Origin: Roseivivax halotolerans
Lineage (GTDB): Bacteria > Pseudomonadota > Alphaproteobacteria > Rhodobacterales > Rhodobacteraceae
Assembly (NCBI RefSeq): GCF_900115815.1
Contig: NZ_FOXV01000009.1
Span: 62,001-126,000, forward strand
Length of the DNA stretch: 64,000 bases
Direction of reading: 5' to 3'
Positions 1-8,374 of the stretch are shown here, piece after piece. The stretch's first letter is position 1. Each line of letters starts with the position of its first letter. A program made the position numbers and the translations under genes. The notes under the pieces were generated by a model, which had not been told where the DNA came from, made no database searches, and was given only the letters and a program-made list of their open reading frames with translations.

Positions 1-71
1 CCTGAGGCTGCTTGCACGGGCCGCCGCACCCTCTTACATCTGAACGCATAACGAAGACGGAGCCCCACGCG

Positions 72-314
72 ATGGCAATGCAGGCCCACGAGATCGAGGC
101 GCTGATCCGCGCCGAATTCCCGGATGCGAAGATCACGATCACCGACTTGGCCGGAGACGGCAATCACTATGCCGCCGAGGTCATCGACGAGAGTTTTCGT
201 GGCAAGAACCGCGTCCAGCAACAGCGTGCGGTCTATTCCGCGCTGAAGGGCAAGATGGACGGCGCGCAGGGCGAATTGCACGCACTCGCGCTGACGACCA
301 AGACACCCGACTGA
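72..314 (+). CDS. bolA: BolA family protein
   Basis: This 80-residue protein matches the BolA fold family in length and pattern. The conserved region around residues 27-60 (GDGNHYAAEVI, then SFRGKNRVQQQRAVYSALK) contains the family's histidine and the FRGKxxVxxxRxVY helix-turn-helix-like segment. BolA proteins partner with CGFS monothiol glutaredoxins to bind a shared [2Fe-2S] cluster in iron homeostasis. That fits the grxD gene 144 bases downstream on the same strand. The ATG at 72 was chosen over an in-frame upstream ATG because it gives the normal family length. Cytosolic role is inferred from the family. Confidence 0.93.
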   Translation: MAMQAHEIEALIRAEFPDAKITITDLAGDGNHYAAEVIDESFRGKNRVQQQRAVYSALKGKMDGAQGELHALALTTKTPD

Positions 315-319
315 CGAAC

Positions 320-466
320 GTGTCGGGCACGGGAAGCTTCATTGCCAATACCTGGCCGATCCTGGGCGCGCTCGCCCTTGTCGGCCTCATCACCTACGGA
401 GCGCTCAGGCCTTACATCAAGGCTGAACGGAAACGCCGCGAAGAAACGGAGAGCAAGGATGACTGA
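320..466 (+). CDS. Small single-helix membrane protein between bolA and grxD
   Basis: A 48-residue reading frame starts with GTG five bases after the bolA stop and overlaps the grxD start by 8 bases. It encodes a short N-terminus, one hydrophobic segment (about residues 11-30, WPILGALALVGLITYGAL) and a very basic and acidic tail rich in K, R and E. The tight packing and overlap suggest translation coupled to bolA and grxD. I do not recognise a named family. It could be a bitopic inner-membrane peptide, and a role linked to Fe-S or redox functions is only guilt by association. The start codon is uncertain. Confidence 0.5.
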   Translation: MSGTGSFIANTWPILGALALVGLITYGALRPYIKAERKRREETESKDD

Positions 467-821
467 CGCAAAGACCCAGATCGACGAAACGGTCAAATCG
501 AACGACGTCGTGCTCTACATGAAGGGCACGAAATCCATGCCGCAATGCGGCTTCTCGAGCCGCGTCGCAGGGGTCCTGAATTATATGGGCGTCGAATATT
601 CCGACGTGAATGTCCTCGCCGACGAGAACATTCGCCAGGGCATCAAGGATTATTCCGACTGGCCGACGATTCCGCAGCTTTACGTGAAGGGAGAGTTCGT
701 GGGTGGCTGCGACATCATCACCGAGATGACCTTGTCGGGCGAGCTCGACCAGCTGTTCGAGCAGAACGGCGTCTCCTACGACAAGGACGCCGCTGCGAAA
801 ATCCGCGAAGCCAACGGCTAA
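459..821 (+). CDS. grxD: Monothiol glutaredoxin, Grx4/GrxD family
   Basis: The 120-residue product has the diagnostic CGFS active site at residues 30-33, preceded by the conserved MKGTK motif at 21-25. It also has the WPTIPQLYVKGEFVGGCDI segment, which forms the glutathione and Fe-S binding surface of this family. CGFS glutaredoxins carry [2Fe-2S] clusters with glutathione and pass them on, often as a heterodimer with BolA, which is encoded just upstream. The ATG at 459 overlaps the preceding small gene. A strong intrinsic terminator follows the stop. Confidence 0.95.
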   Translation: MTDAKTQIDETVKSNDVVLYMKGTKSMPQCGFSSRVAGVLNYMGVEYSDVNVLADENIRQGIKDYSDWPTIPQLYVKGEFVGGCDIITEMTLSGELDQLFEQNGVSYDKDAAAKIREANG

Positions 822-835
822 GAGCGAACGTGGCC

Positions 836-861
836 GCGCGCGCTTCAGGCGCGCGCCTTTT
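836..861 (+). terminator. Intrinsic terminator of the bolA-grxD operon, inside the zapA 3' end
   Basis: An 8-bp GCGCGCGC stem (836-843 with 849-856) encloses the loop TTCAG and is followed by TTTT. The zapA stop codon on the other strand (845-847) lies in the loop, so the hairpin also codes the last residues of ZapA (EKARA). Confidence 0.7.
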
Positions 862-1240
862 CCTCCACCTCGTCGGCGACGGCTTCCGCACGCGCGGCAA
901 GCTCGGCCATCGTCTCCATCACGCCCTCGGGCATGACCGCGACCTCGACGCGTTCCGGCTCGGGGGCTGGCTTGGAGGCGTCCGCCTTGATCCGGCCTTC
1001 AAGCTCGGCAACGCGCGCTTCGGCCGCAGCCAGCTTGTCCTCGAGCCCGGCGGTCTTGTCCGCAAGCATCAGCCCCGCCATCAGAAGCATCCGGTTCTCC
1101 GGCAAACGACCGATCTGGGAGATCAGCGTCTGCGCTTCGGCGTCGAGCATTTCGGCCGCGGTGACGAGATATTGTTCCTCGCCTTCCTGGCAGGCGACGG
1201 CGAAGTTGCGCGTGCCAATGGTGATATCGAGTTCGGGCAT
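845..1240 (-). CDS. zapA: Cell division protein ZapA
   Basis: The 131-residue protein begins with the ZapA pattern (DITIGTRNFAVACQEGEE, then AAEMLDAEAQTL). It continues with a coiled coil (about residues 50-80) and a longer acidic, alanine-rich tail. ZapA binds FtsZ and promotes Z-ring bundling at midcell. The tail after residue about 85 is longer than in enterobacterial ZapA (about 109 residues), as in many alphaproteobacteria. Its start overlaps the stop of the upstream coiled-coil gene, which indicates a two-gene operon. The gene converges on grxD. Confidence 0.88.
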   Translation of the reverse strand: MPELDITIGTRNFAVACQEGEEQYLVTAAEMLDAEAQTLISQIGRLPENRMLLMAGLMLADKTAGLEDKLAAAEARVAELEGRIKADASKPAPEPERVEVAVMPEGVMETMAELAARAEAVADEVEEKARA

Positions 1241-1770
1241 CAGGTGGCCTCCTGCTCTGTCGTGGCGCGGGCTTCGGCTTCTGCAAGCAGCGGCGTGAGC
1301 GCACCCAGAACCGCGCGGCTTTCGGCGGCATCGGCGGCGCGCGCGGCGCGCAGGGATTCAAGCTCGGCCAGCATGGCCTTGTTGATGAGATGCGGCTCTC
1401 CGACATTCTCTTCGAGGGCGCGGCGCATCTCCTCGTTGGTTGCGGTCAGCATGTCGTTGGCGTGCCGCAGCCGCTGCAAATCGCTGTCGAGGCCAGCCAG
1501 CGCGGCGCGGGCCTCTTCCGCCTCGGCACGCAGCTTGGCGACCTCGCTGTCCTGCTTCTCGCGGATCGCTCGCACCCGCTCTTCAAGCTGGGCATTCGCG
1601 ATGCGTTCATCCTCGAGTGCGGCCTGAAGCGCGGTCAGCTCCTCGCTGGCGGCCGCTTCCGGCGCCGCTGGCACCTCGCCATCCCCAGCCGCGCCGAGAC
1701 CTTCGACGCCCCTGGCGATCCGGTCGAGTGCGGAGGCGATACGCCGCTCCAGCTCTGCAATGTCGTTCAT
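1240..1770 (-). CDS. Coiled-coil protein encoded directly upstream of zapA
   Basis: The 176-residue product is almost entirely predicted coiled coil from about residue 45 to 125. It is rich in E, A, L and R heptads, follows an alanine-rich linker, and starts with a short amphipathic helix (MNDIAELERRIASALDRI). I do not recognise a named domain. Its one-base junction with zapA suggests translational coupling. A role as a ZapB-like partner of ZapA or FtsZ is a reasonable inference, but sequence similarity to ZapB is not visible. Confidence 0.75.
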   Translation of the reverse strand: MNDIAELERRIASALDRIARGVEGLGAAGDGEVPAAPEAAASEELTALQAALEDERIANAQLEERVRAIREKQDSEVAKLRAEAEEARAALAGLDSDLQRLRHANDMLTATNEEMRRALEENVGEPHLINKAMLAELESLRAARAADAAESRAVLGALTPLLAEAEARATTEQEAT

Positions 1771-1968
1771 CCGATCTGCCCTCTGCCCGTCTGCATCATT
1801 GCCGCGCCACGCCGAATCGTGGCCGGAGCGCGAATTGCAAGGAAGTTAGCAAGACGAAAAGGAAAGTGCGCGTCTTTATATGTCAAGGTCTTGGCTCCCG
1901 TGCTTGATCTTGTGCGAGGCGCTGAGTAGACGCGACGCAGACCCTTTGCCATCAAGGATACCAGACCC

Positions 1969-3984
1969 GTGGATATCGACGCGCTCAAGGCGAAACACCC
2001 CGATCACTGGCGCCGCGCGACGGCGATCCGAGCCCTGGCGCTGGATGCCGTGGCCCAAGCCAATTCCGGCCATTCGGGCATGCCGATCGGCATGGCAGAT
2101 GTCGCGACCGTGCTGTGGAGCCGGCATCTGAAATACGATGCGGCGCATCCTGACTGGGCTGACCGGGACCGCTTCATCCTGTCCGCAGGGCATGGCTCGA
2201 TGCTGCTCTACTCCCTCCTCTATCTTGCTGGCGATCCCGAAATTACGCTCGAGGAGATCCGCAACTTCCGCCAGCTCGGCGCGCGGACGGCGGGCCATCC
2301 CGAGAACTTCCTCGCCCGCGGCATCGAGACGACGACCGGTCCGCTTGGCCAGGGGCTTGCGATGTCGGTCGGTTTCGCCATCGCCGAGGAATCCCTGCGG
2401 GCCCGCTTCGGCGAGAAGCTGGTCGACCACAAAACCTACGTCATCGCCGGCGACGGCTGCCTGATGGAAGGCGTGAGCCAAGAGGCGATTGCGCTCGCCG
2501 GTCGCCAGAAGCTCGGCAATCTCGTCGTCTTCTGGGACAACAACAACATTACCATCGACGGCGAGGTCTCCATCGCCGATGCGACCGACCAGCCGACACG
2601 CTTCGCCGCTTCGGGCTGGCACGTGCAGGAAATCGACGGGCACGATCCCGAGGCCATCGACGCCGCCATCTCAGCCGCCAAGGCGGACGACCGTCCGTCG
2701 ATGATCGCCTGCAAGACGCATATCGCGCTCGGCCACGCCGCGCAGGATACATCCAAGGGTCATGGCGCGCTGACCGACGACGATCAGAACCGGACCGCGA
2801 AATCCGGCTGGGGCTGGGAAGGCGCGCCTTTCGAGATCCCCGAAGAGATCAAGTCCTGGTGGGAAGACGCCGGTCGCCGGGGCGCTCCGGACCGCGAAGC
2901 CTGGGAAGCACGCGCGGCGAAGCTGTCCGATGCCAAGCGTCGCGAATTCGAGCGCACGCTCTCGGGCGAGGCCCCGAAGAAGCTGTCGGCGACGATCAAG
3001 GCGCTGAAAAAGCAGCTCGTCGAGAGCAAGCCCAAGGTCGCGACCCGCAAGAGCTCGGAGATGGTGCTCGAGGTCGTGAACCCGATCTGCCCCGAGACGC
3101 TGGGCGGTTCCGCCGACCTTACCGGCTCGAACAACACCAAGACGTCCGATCTCGGCGTCTTCGATATCGAGAATCGCGCGGGGCGCTATGTCTATTACGG
3201 CATCCGCGAGCACGGCATGGCGGCAGCGATGAACGGCATGGCGCTGCATGGCGGCATCCGCCCCTATGGCGGGACGTTCTTCTGCTTCACCGATTACGCC
3301 CGGCCCGCCATGCGCCTCGCGGCCCTGCAGCAGATCCCGACGGTCTTCGTGATGACGCACGATTCCATCGGGCTCGGTGAGGACGGCCCGACGCACCAGC
3401 CGGTCGAGCATCTCGCGATCTGCCGTGCGACGCCGAACACCCTGACCTTCCGCCCTGCCGATACGACAGAAGCGGCGGAGGCGTGGGAGCTGGCGCTGAC
3501 GCAGACCTCGCGTCCCTCGGTCATGGTCCTGTCGCGTCAAGGCGTGCCTGCCGTCCGTCACGAGATGAAGGCCAAGAACCTCGTCAGCCAAGGGGCCTAC
3601 GTTCTCGCCGAGGCGGAGGGCAAGCGCCAGGCGATCCTTCTGGCCACAGGCACCGAAGTGTCCGTTGCGTTGGCAGCCCGCGAGGCGCTGCAAGCCGAAG
3701 GGATCGGCACGCGCGTCGTCTCCATGCCGTCCTTGGAGCTCTTCGCCGAGCAGGACGAAGCCTATCGCAAGCGCGTCCTTCCCGGCGGGCCGGTTCGCGT
3801 TGCCGTCGAAGCGGGGGTCGGCCTCGGCTGGGATCGCTGGCTCTTCGGCGAGCGCGGGCGCGAGAAGAAGGCCGGTTTCGTCGGCATGTCGGGCTTCGGC
3901 GCATCGGCCCCGGCCGAGGAGCTCTACGCGCATTTCGGCATCACTGCCGAGGCTGTCGCGGAAAAGGTCAAATCGCTGCTCTGA
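1969..3984 (+). CDS. tkt: Transketolase
   Basis: The 671-residue thiamine-diphosphate enzyme transfers two-carbon units between sugar phosphates in the pentose phosphate pathway. Visible signatures are SGHSGMPIG (about residue 33), GHGSMLLY (about 73), the cofactor-binding GDGCLMEG...DNNNITIDG (about 160-190), and the pyrimidine-domain loop [11 protein letters not shown] (about 467). The length is normal. GTG at 1969 was chosen because the protein then opens [14 protein letters not shown] and AAGGA lies 10 bases upstream. A strong terminator follows, so the gene appears monocistronic. Confidence 0.97.
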   Translation: MDIDALKAKHPDHWRRATAIRALALDAVAQANSGHSGMPIGMADVATVLWSRHLKYDAAHPDWADRDRFILSAGHGSMLLYSLLYLAGDPEITLEEIRNFRQLGARTAGHPENFLARGIETTTGPLGQGLAMSVGFAIAEESLRARFGEKLVDHKTYVIAGDGCLMEGVSQEAIALAGRQKLGNLVVFWDNNNITIDGEVSIADATDQPTRFAASGWHVQEIDGHDPEAIDAAISAAKADDRPSMIACKTHIALGHAAQDTSKGHGALTDDDQNRTAKSGWGWEGAPFEIPEEIKSWWEDAGRRGAPDREAWEARAAKLSDAKRREFERTLSGEAPKKLSATIKALKKQLVESKPKVATRKSSEMVLEVVNPICPETLGGSADLTGSNNTKTSDLGVFDIENRAGRYVYYGIREHGMAAAMNGMALHGGIRPYGGTFFCFTDYARPAMRLAALQQIPTVFVMTHDSIGLGEDGPTHQPVEHLAICRATPNTLTFRPADTTEAAEAWELALTQTSRPSVMVLSRQGVPAVRHEMKAKNLVSQGAYVLAEAEGKRQAILLATGTEVSVALAAREALQAEGIGTRVVSMPSLELFAEQDEAYRKRVLPGGPVRVAVEAGVGLGWDRWLFGERGREKKAGFVGMSGFGASAPAEELYAHFGITAEAVAEKVKSLL

Positions 3985-4009
3985 GTAGCCCCTATCGCAA
4001 CGTCGCAAG

Positions 4010-4037
4010 CGCCCCGCCCGATCCGGCGGGGCGTTTT
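4010..4037 (+). terminator. Intrinsic terminator of tkt
   Basis: A 9-bp stem (CGCCCCGCC with GGCGGGGCG) closes the 6-base loop CGATCC and is followed by TTTT. It lies 26 bases after the tkt stop. Confidence 0.9.
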
Positions 4038-4139
4038 GCATTTCAGCGGCACGGCAAGGACGCGAATTTGACGAAGGGGTGATGCAACCGTTCGGGCCTA
4101 TCTCGCGTATCCTGTGGGAGAACTATCAAGGAGCTCTCC

Positions 4140-5348
4140 ATGATCTACCAGACACGCAGCACACTCATCGCCACGGCCCTAGGCGGACTGGTCGCCGTGC
4201 CCGCCTGCGCGCAGACCTTCGAGCGCGCTGAGCGAAACGCCGATTTCGAACCGGCCTTCGAGGAACAATTCCGGGCCGAGCTGGTCGACAGCGCCGTGGA
4301 GCTGTCCACCGAAACGGTCGCGAGCGGCCTGGTCCACCCCTGGGGCATCGCGATCCTTCCGGGCGAGGACGGCTACATCGTGACCGAACGGCCCGGACAA
4401 TTGCGCCACGTGTCCGAGGACGGCACGATCTCGGAGCCGATCAGCGGCGTGCCAGAGGTCATGAACGAGCGCCAGGGCGGGCTTCTTGACGTGGCGCTCG
4501 CGCCCGATTTCGCAGAGAACCGCCGCATCTACATGACCTATGCCAAGCCTCTGCGCGGTGGGCGGAACGCGACGGCGGCAGCCTTCGGAACGCTGTCGGA
4601 GGACATGAGCGCGCTCGAGGACGTGAACGAGTTCTTCGTGCAGGAGCCCGGATCCTATTCGCCGATGCATTTCGGCAGCCGTGTGGTCTTCGACGAAGAC
4701 GGGCATGTCTTTGTCACCACAGGCGAGCACTTCGGAGAGGACGAGCGCGTTTTCGCGCAGGACCTCGACAAGACTTACGGCAAGACGGTGCGCTTCAATC
4801 TCGATGGCACGATCCCGGACGACAATCCTTTCGTCGATAACGGTGATGCGATCCCCTCGATCTGGTCCTACGGGCACCGGAACGTGCAAGGCGCGCTCGT
4901 GATGGACGGCACGCTCTGGGCGATCGAACATGGCCCCGCGGGCGGTGACGAGCTCAACGTGATCGAAGCCGGCGCGAATTACGGCTGGCCGGTCGTCAGC
5001 TACGGCCAGAACTACGATGGCACGCCCGTAGGCTCCGGCGAGCCACGCCAAGAGGGCATGGAAGAACCTGTCTACTTCTGGGACCCGGTGATCGCGCCCG
5101 GCGACATGATCGCCTATGACGGCGAGATGTTCGGCGACTGGCAGGGCGATCTGCTGATCGGCTCGCTGAACCCCGGCGGCATCGCGCGCCTGTCTCTATC
5201 GGATGGACGGGTTCAGGAAGAGGAACGGATCCTGATGGATCTCGGCCGCGTCCGGGACGTGACGGTCGACGAGGACGGCTCGATCCTGGCAATCACCGAT
5301 TTCGAGAACGGCGAGATCATCAGGATCACCCCAGCCGGCTCCAGCTGA
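4140..5348 (+). CDS. PQQ-dependent sugar (aldose) dehydrogenase, periplasmic
   Basis: The 402-residue protein has an N-terminal signal peptide (TLIATALGGLVAVPACAQ, cleavage near residue 24). The six-bladed propeller pattern of the soluble glucose/aldose sugar dehydrogenase (YliI-like) family follows: HPWGIAILPGEDGYIVTERPG (strands 1-2, about 62-83), GGLLDVALAPDF (about 116), and EHGPAGGDELNVI with ANYGWP (about 262-283). The family oxidises aldoses with pyrroloquinoline quinone and calcium in the periplasm. No PQQ biosynthesis genes are in this window. AAGGAG sits 7 bases before the ATG. The true substrate cannot be told from sequence. Confidence 0.85.
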   Translation: MIYQTRSTLIATALGGLVAVPACAQTFERAERNADFEPAFEEQFRAELVDSAVELSTETVASGLVHPWGIAILPGEDGYIVTERPGQLRHVSEDGTISEPISGVPEVMNERQGGLLDVALAPDFAENRRIYMTYAKPLRGGRNATAAAFGTLSEDMSALEDVNEFFVQEPGSYSPMHFGSRVVFDEDGHVFVTTGEHFGEDERVFAQDLDKTYGKTVRFNLDGTIPDDNPFVDNGDAIPSIWSYGHRNVQGALVMDGTLWAIEHGPAGGDELNVIEAGANYGWPVVSYGQNYDGTPVGSGEPRQEGMEEPVYFWDPVIAPGDMIAYDGEMFGDWQGDLLIGSLNPGGIARLSLSDGRVQEEERILMDLGRVRDVTVDEDGSILAITDFENGEIIRITPAGSS

Positions 5349-5371
5349 TGCGGGCCCAGTGAGAATGAAGG

Positions 5372-5395
5372 CCGGCGCTTTCGGGCGCCGGTCGT
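5372..5395. terminator. Bidirectional hairpin between convergent genes
   Basis: A 7-bp stem (CCGGCGC with GCGCCGG) has a 6-base loop and is followed by TCGTTT. It lies between the stops of the sugar dehydrogenase and the DUF808 gene and could end transcription from either side. Confidence 0.55.
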
Positions 5396-5401
5396 TTCAT
5401 G

Positions 5402-6382
5402 TCAGGCGGTTTTCTTTTCGGAGCCGAGTGTCGCGCGCCAGATCGGCGCGATGAAGCGTGTCCCGATCGGGATGAGGGCGAGACCAAGCGCCAGGCCGAG
5501 AACGCCGTCGCAGGCCGCCGTGACGATCCATTCGCCCGCGCCGCGCAGGTTTTCGGGCAAGCCGCCCGCCACTGCCACGGCGATCGAGTGGATCATGTCT
5601 TCGGGCGCGTGCCAGCCCATCTGCGCCAGCCCATGGACGATGATCGACCCGCCGACCCAAAGCATCGCGGCCGTCCCGACGATGGAGAGGGTCTTCATCA
5701 GATACGGCATGGCCTTTACGATGCCACGGCCAAACCCGCGCGTTGCGGCGAGCCGGCCGGCCTGGCTCAGCCAGAGGCCGATATCGTCCATCTTCACGAT
5801 AAGCGCGACGGAGCCATAGACCGCGACGGTGATCATCACGGCGACCGTCGCAAGCGTCGCGGCCTCCATCCAGAAGCTCGATGTCGGGATCGCGGCAAGC
5901 GCGATGGTCATGATCTCGGCCGACAGGATGAAATCGGTCTTGATCGCGCCTTCGACCTTTTTCTCCTCGAGGCGCATCGGATCTTCGATGTCGTGCGATC
6001 CGTCCGGTCCCCCCGAATGATCGTCATGGGGCAGGATTACATGCGCGATCTTCTCGGCCCCTTCGAAGCAGAGATAGGCCCCGCCCAGCATCAGAAGCGG
6101 CGGGATCAGCCAAGGCGCGAAGGCCGAGAGAGCGAGGCCCGCAGGCAGCAGGAAGACCAGCTTGTTGAAGATCGAGCCCCGCGCGATCTTCCAGATGATC
6201 GGCAGTTCCCGCGCCGGCTCGAAACCTTGCACGTATTTGGGTGTTACCGCCGCATCGTCGATAACAGCGCCGGCGGCCTTGGAGCCGGCCTTTGCCGCCT
6301 GCCCCGCAATATCGTCAACCGAAGCCGCTGCGACCTTGGCGATACCGGCCACGTCGTCGAGAAGCGCAAGCAAACCGCTCAT
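5402..6382 (-). CDS. DUF808 family integral membrane protein (YedI-like)
   Basis: The 326-residue protein opens MSGLLALLDDVAGIAKVAAASVDDIAGQAAKAGSKAAGAVIDD, the hallmark of the DUF808/YedI family. About six to eight hydrophobic segments then follow, separated by conserved stretches (ELPIIWKIARGSIFNKLV; KKVEGAIKTDFILSAEIMTIAL). The ATG at 6382 gives the standard family start; a longer frame upstream lacks family similarity. The function of the family is not established. The DoxX-family gene lies upstream on the same strand, 44 bases away. Confidence 0.85.
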   Translation of the reverse strand: MSGLLALLDDVAGIAKVAAASVDDIAGQAAKAGSKAAGAVIDDAAVTPKYVQGFEPARELPIIWKIARGSIFNKLVFLLPAGLALSAFAPWLIPPLLMLGGAYLCFEGAEKIAHVILPHDDHSGGPDGSHDIEDPMRLEEKKVEGAIKTDFILSAEIMTIALAAIPTSSFWMEAATLATVAVMITVAVYGSVALIVKMDDIGLWLSQAGRLAATRGFGRGIVKAMPYLMKTLSIVGTAAMLWVGGSIIVHGLAQMGWHAPEDMIHSIAVAVAGGLPENLRGAGEWIVTAACDGVLGLALGLALIPIGTRFIAPIWRATLGSEKKTA

Positions 6383-6426
6383 GAAGATCCCCTTGAAACG
6401 TTCGGAAAGAGTAAGACGCGCGCCGC

Positions 6427-6795
6427 TCAGCGCAAGGGCATGCGCGCGAAACGGCCCGGACCGGCAGCAGAGAGCGCGAGGCATCCGCCCGCGATGGCCC
6501 AGTTCTTCACGAAGATGGACATCTGCCAGGGATCGTCGGGCTTGAGGTGAAAGAGGCTGGTCGCGATGCAGTAAACCGCGAGCGAGGCCGCGACCGGACG
6601 GGTCCAGAGACCGAGGATCAGCGCGAGCGCCGCTGCGCCATTGTAGAGCGTCGCCGGCCAGATCAGCGCGGTCGGCAAACCGCGCTCTTCAAGAAGCATC
6701 ATCGCAGCACCGGGATCGGCGATCTTCTGAACGAAGCCGGCAAGGAAAAGCGCCGCGATCAGGCAGCGGCCAATCAGAAGAGCAAGATCGGGCAT
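6427..6795 (-). CDS. DoxX family membrane protein
   Basis: The 122-residue product has four hydrophobic segments. It shows the DoxX pattern, with LIGRCLIAALFLAGFVQKIADPG at the N-terminus and a central glycine/alanine-rich helix pair. DoxX-type proteins are small inner-membrane proteins loosely linked to thiosulfate oxidation or redox stress in other organisms; the role here is unknown. The start at 6795 was chosen because residues encoded further upstream do not resemble the family. It is probably co-transcribed with the DUF808 gene. The region in front of it also carries the operator-like dyads of the divergent GAPDH gene. Confidence 0.8.
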   Translation of the reverse strand: MPDLALLIGRCLIAALFLAGFVQKIADPGAAMMLLEERGLPTALIWPATLYNGAAALALILGLWTRPVAASLAVYCIATSLFHLKPDDPWQMSIFVKNWAIAGGCLALSAAGPGRFARMPLR

Positions 6796-6849
6796 GTCGT
6801 CGGGGCCTTTCAATTGGCAGTCGGCGCCAGGTTCGGCACGGCTCGCAGC

Positions 6850-6893
6850 GGTTAGCGCAATCAGTGGCAGATGGCCACAGGTTATCGCTAACA
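6850..6893. promoter_or_regulatory. Two tandem GTTA-N4-TAAC-type operator candidates upstream of the first GAPDH gene
   Basis: Two 14-base sites, GGTTAGCGCAATCA (6850-6863) and GGTTATCGCTAACA (6880-6893), share a CG-centred dyad and lie 30 bases apart, close to three helical turns. They sit between doxX and the GAPDH gene. From memory they resemble the CceR-type operators (LacI family) that control glycolytic and gluconeogenic genes in Rhodobacter; that assignment is an inference. A related site overlaps the promoter of the second GAPDH gene. Confidence 0.5.
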
Positions 6894-6974
6894 TATTCAC
6901 AATTCTCGATTTTTTCATTGCCCGGCCTGCAGGGCGGTGGCTATAGGACACCAAATTGCGACGAGGAGCGACAG

Positions 6975-7979
6975 ATGACGGTCACGGTAGGCATCAACGG
7001 GTTCGGGCGGATCGGACGCTGCACCCTCGCTCACATCGCGGAGAGCGCCCGGAACGACGTGCAGGTCGTGAAGATCAACGCCACGGGGCCTATCGAGACC
7101 TCCGCGCATCTTCTGCGCTACGACAGCGTGCATGGCCGCTTCCCCGGAGAGGTGCGCGTCTCGGGCGATACGATGGATCTCGGTCGCGGGCCGATGCAGA
7201 TGTTCTCGACCTACGATCCGGCGGAACTCGACTGGGATGGCTGCGACGTCGTGCTGGAATGCACCGGCCAGTTCAATGACGGCGAGAAGGCCGGCGTTCA
7301 CATGAGCCGCGGCGCGAAATCGGTGTTGATCTCGGCGCCCGCGAAGAACGTGCAGCGCACCGTGGTCTACGGCGTCAATCACCGCGAGCTGGAGGCCGGC
7401 GAGACGATGATCTCGAACGGGTCCTGCACGACCAATTGCCTCGCTCCGCTCGCCAAGGTTCTCGACGAGGCGATCGGCATCGAGTCGGGCATCATGACCA
7501 CGATCCATTCCTATACTGGCGATCAGCCAACGCTGGACCGCCGGCACAGTGACCTCTACCGCGCGCGGGCGGCGGCGATGGCGATGATTCCAACGTCAAC
7601 AGGGGCGGCGAAGGCGCTTGGTGAAGTTCTGCCGAACCTCAAGGGACGCCTCGACGGCTCCGCGATCCGTGTGCCGACACCGAACGTCTCTGCCGTGGAT
7701 CTGACCTTCGTCGCAAGCCGCGATGTCACCGCCGAGGATGTGAACGAAGTGGTGGCTGAAGCCGCGTCGGGCCGCATGGGCTCCGTCCTCGCCTACGATC
7801 CCGAGCCCAAGGTCTCGGTCGATTTCAACCATACGACCCAAAGCTCCATCTTCGCGCCGGACCAGACCAAGGTGACGGGCAAGCGCCTCGTCCGCGTACT
7901 GGCCTGGTACGACAACGAATGGGGCTTTTCGGCGCGTATGGCCGATGTCGCGGCCGCGATGGGACGTCTGCTGCACTAA
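6975..7979 (+). CDS. gap: Glyceraldehyde-3-phosphate dehydrogenase, paralogue 1 (possible NADP/GapB-type)
   Basis: The 334-residue type I GAPDH interconverts glyceraldehyde-3-phosphate and 1,3-bisphosphoglycerate. Visible features are the dinucleotide fold INGFGRIGR (7-15), catalytic Cys151 in SNGSCTTNC, and His178 in TTIHSY. The C-terminal WYDNEWGF is also present. The residue after IN at position 36 is Ala where the second paralogue has Asp. That Asp normally excludes NADP, so dual or NADP use is plausible, as in Bacillus GapB. Arg189-Arg190 replace Thr-Met of the paralogue in the S-loop near the cofactor. The ATG at 6975, behind GAGGA, aligns exactly with the paralogue without gaps. Confidence 0.95.
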   Translation: MTVTVGINGFGRIGRCTLAHIAESARNDVQVVKINATGPIETSAHLLRYDSVHGRFPGEVRVSGDTMDLGRGPMQMFSTYDPAELDWDGCDVVLECTGQFNDGEKAGVHMSRGAKSVLISAPAKNVQRTVVYGVNHRELEAGETMISNGSCTTNCLAPLAKVLDEAIGIESGIMTTIHSYTGDQPTLDRRHSDLYRARAAAMAMIPTSTGAAKALGEVLPNLKGRLDGSAIRVPTPNVSAVDLTFVASRDVTAEDVNEVVAEAASGRMGSVLAYDPEPKVSVDFNHTTQSSIFAPDQTKVTGKRLVRVLAWYDNEWGFSARMADVAAAMGRLLH

Positions 7980-8097
7980 GGACAGGTAAGCGAGCGCGCA
8001 ACAGATGCGCGGCTCGCTCTCGCGGTCGGCGTGACAGCGCCCCTGCCCTCTGGCACATAGACTTCCGAGCATCGCCGCACGGGAGCGCGCCGCCGAC

Positions 8098-8241
8098 ATG
8101 ACCAACACGCTGGCTTTCGTCCTCGGCGGATTTCTGATCGCCGCGATCGCGATCGACATCGTCATGTTCGGCGATACGCACATGATCTTCCTCGGAAAGA
8201 AGTTCTTCGAACTGCTCGAATGGGTCGCCTTCTGGCGCTGA
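8098..8241 (+). CDS. Small membrane protein between the two GAPDH genes
   Basis: A 47-residue frame encodes one clear transmembrane helix (LAFVLGGFLIAAIAIDIVMF, residues 5-24). A short amphipathic, aromatic C-terminus follows (MIFLGKKFFELLEWVAFWR). GGGAG lies about 12 bases upstream. The pattern resembles short hypothetical proteins that I associate with Rhodobacterales, but I cannot name a family. Its position between two gap genes on the same strand may be chance, since the second gap has its own promoter. It is too hydrophobic and orderly to be random, but no function can be assigned. Confidence 0.6.
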   Translation: MTNTLAFVLGGFLIAAIAIDIVMFGDTHMIFLGKKFFELLEWVAFWR

Positions 8242-8280
8242 ATTCCCTCCCGTCTTGACCGCTGCGCCGGGTGCGTCACC

Positions 8281-8318
8281 TTGACACTTGAGAGAGGCTT
8301 TGCTTGTTAGCGGTAACG
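8281..8318 (+). promoter_or_regulatory. Promoter and overlapping operator of the second GAPDH gene
   Basis: A perfect -35 box TTGACA (8281-8286) is followed about 18 bases later by a weak -10 region. The dyad TGTTAGCGGTAACG (8305-8318) lies across that -10 region. Its position suggests repression by blocking RNA polymerase. The dyad is the same type as those upstream of the first GAPDH gene. Confidence 0.55.
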
Positions 8319-8374
8319 GCAAGCACCGCTTTGCCTAGGCACCGCAAGAGACACGTTCCGCAAAGGAGATTTCC

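Noticed and set aside
821-1968. 6S RNA gene near zapA
   Set aside because: In many proteobacteria ssrS follows zapA, but here zapA ends within 25 bases of grxD and the upstream gap of 198 bases shows no long hairpin.
2671-4041. 456-codon open frame antisense to tkt
   Set aside because: The transketolase match covers the other strand fully, and the antisense product is low-complexity R/A/G/D.
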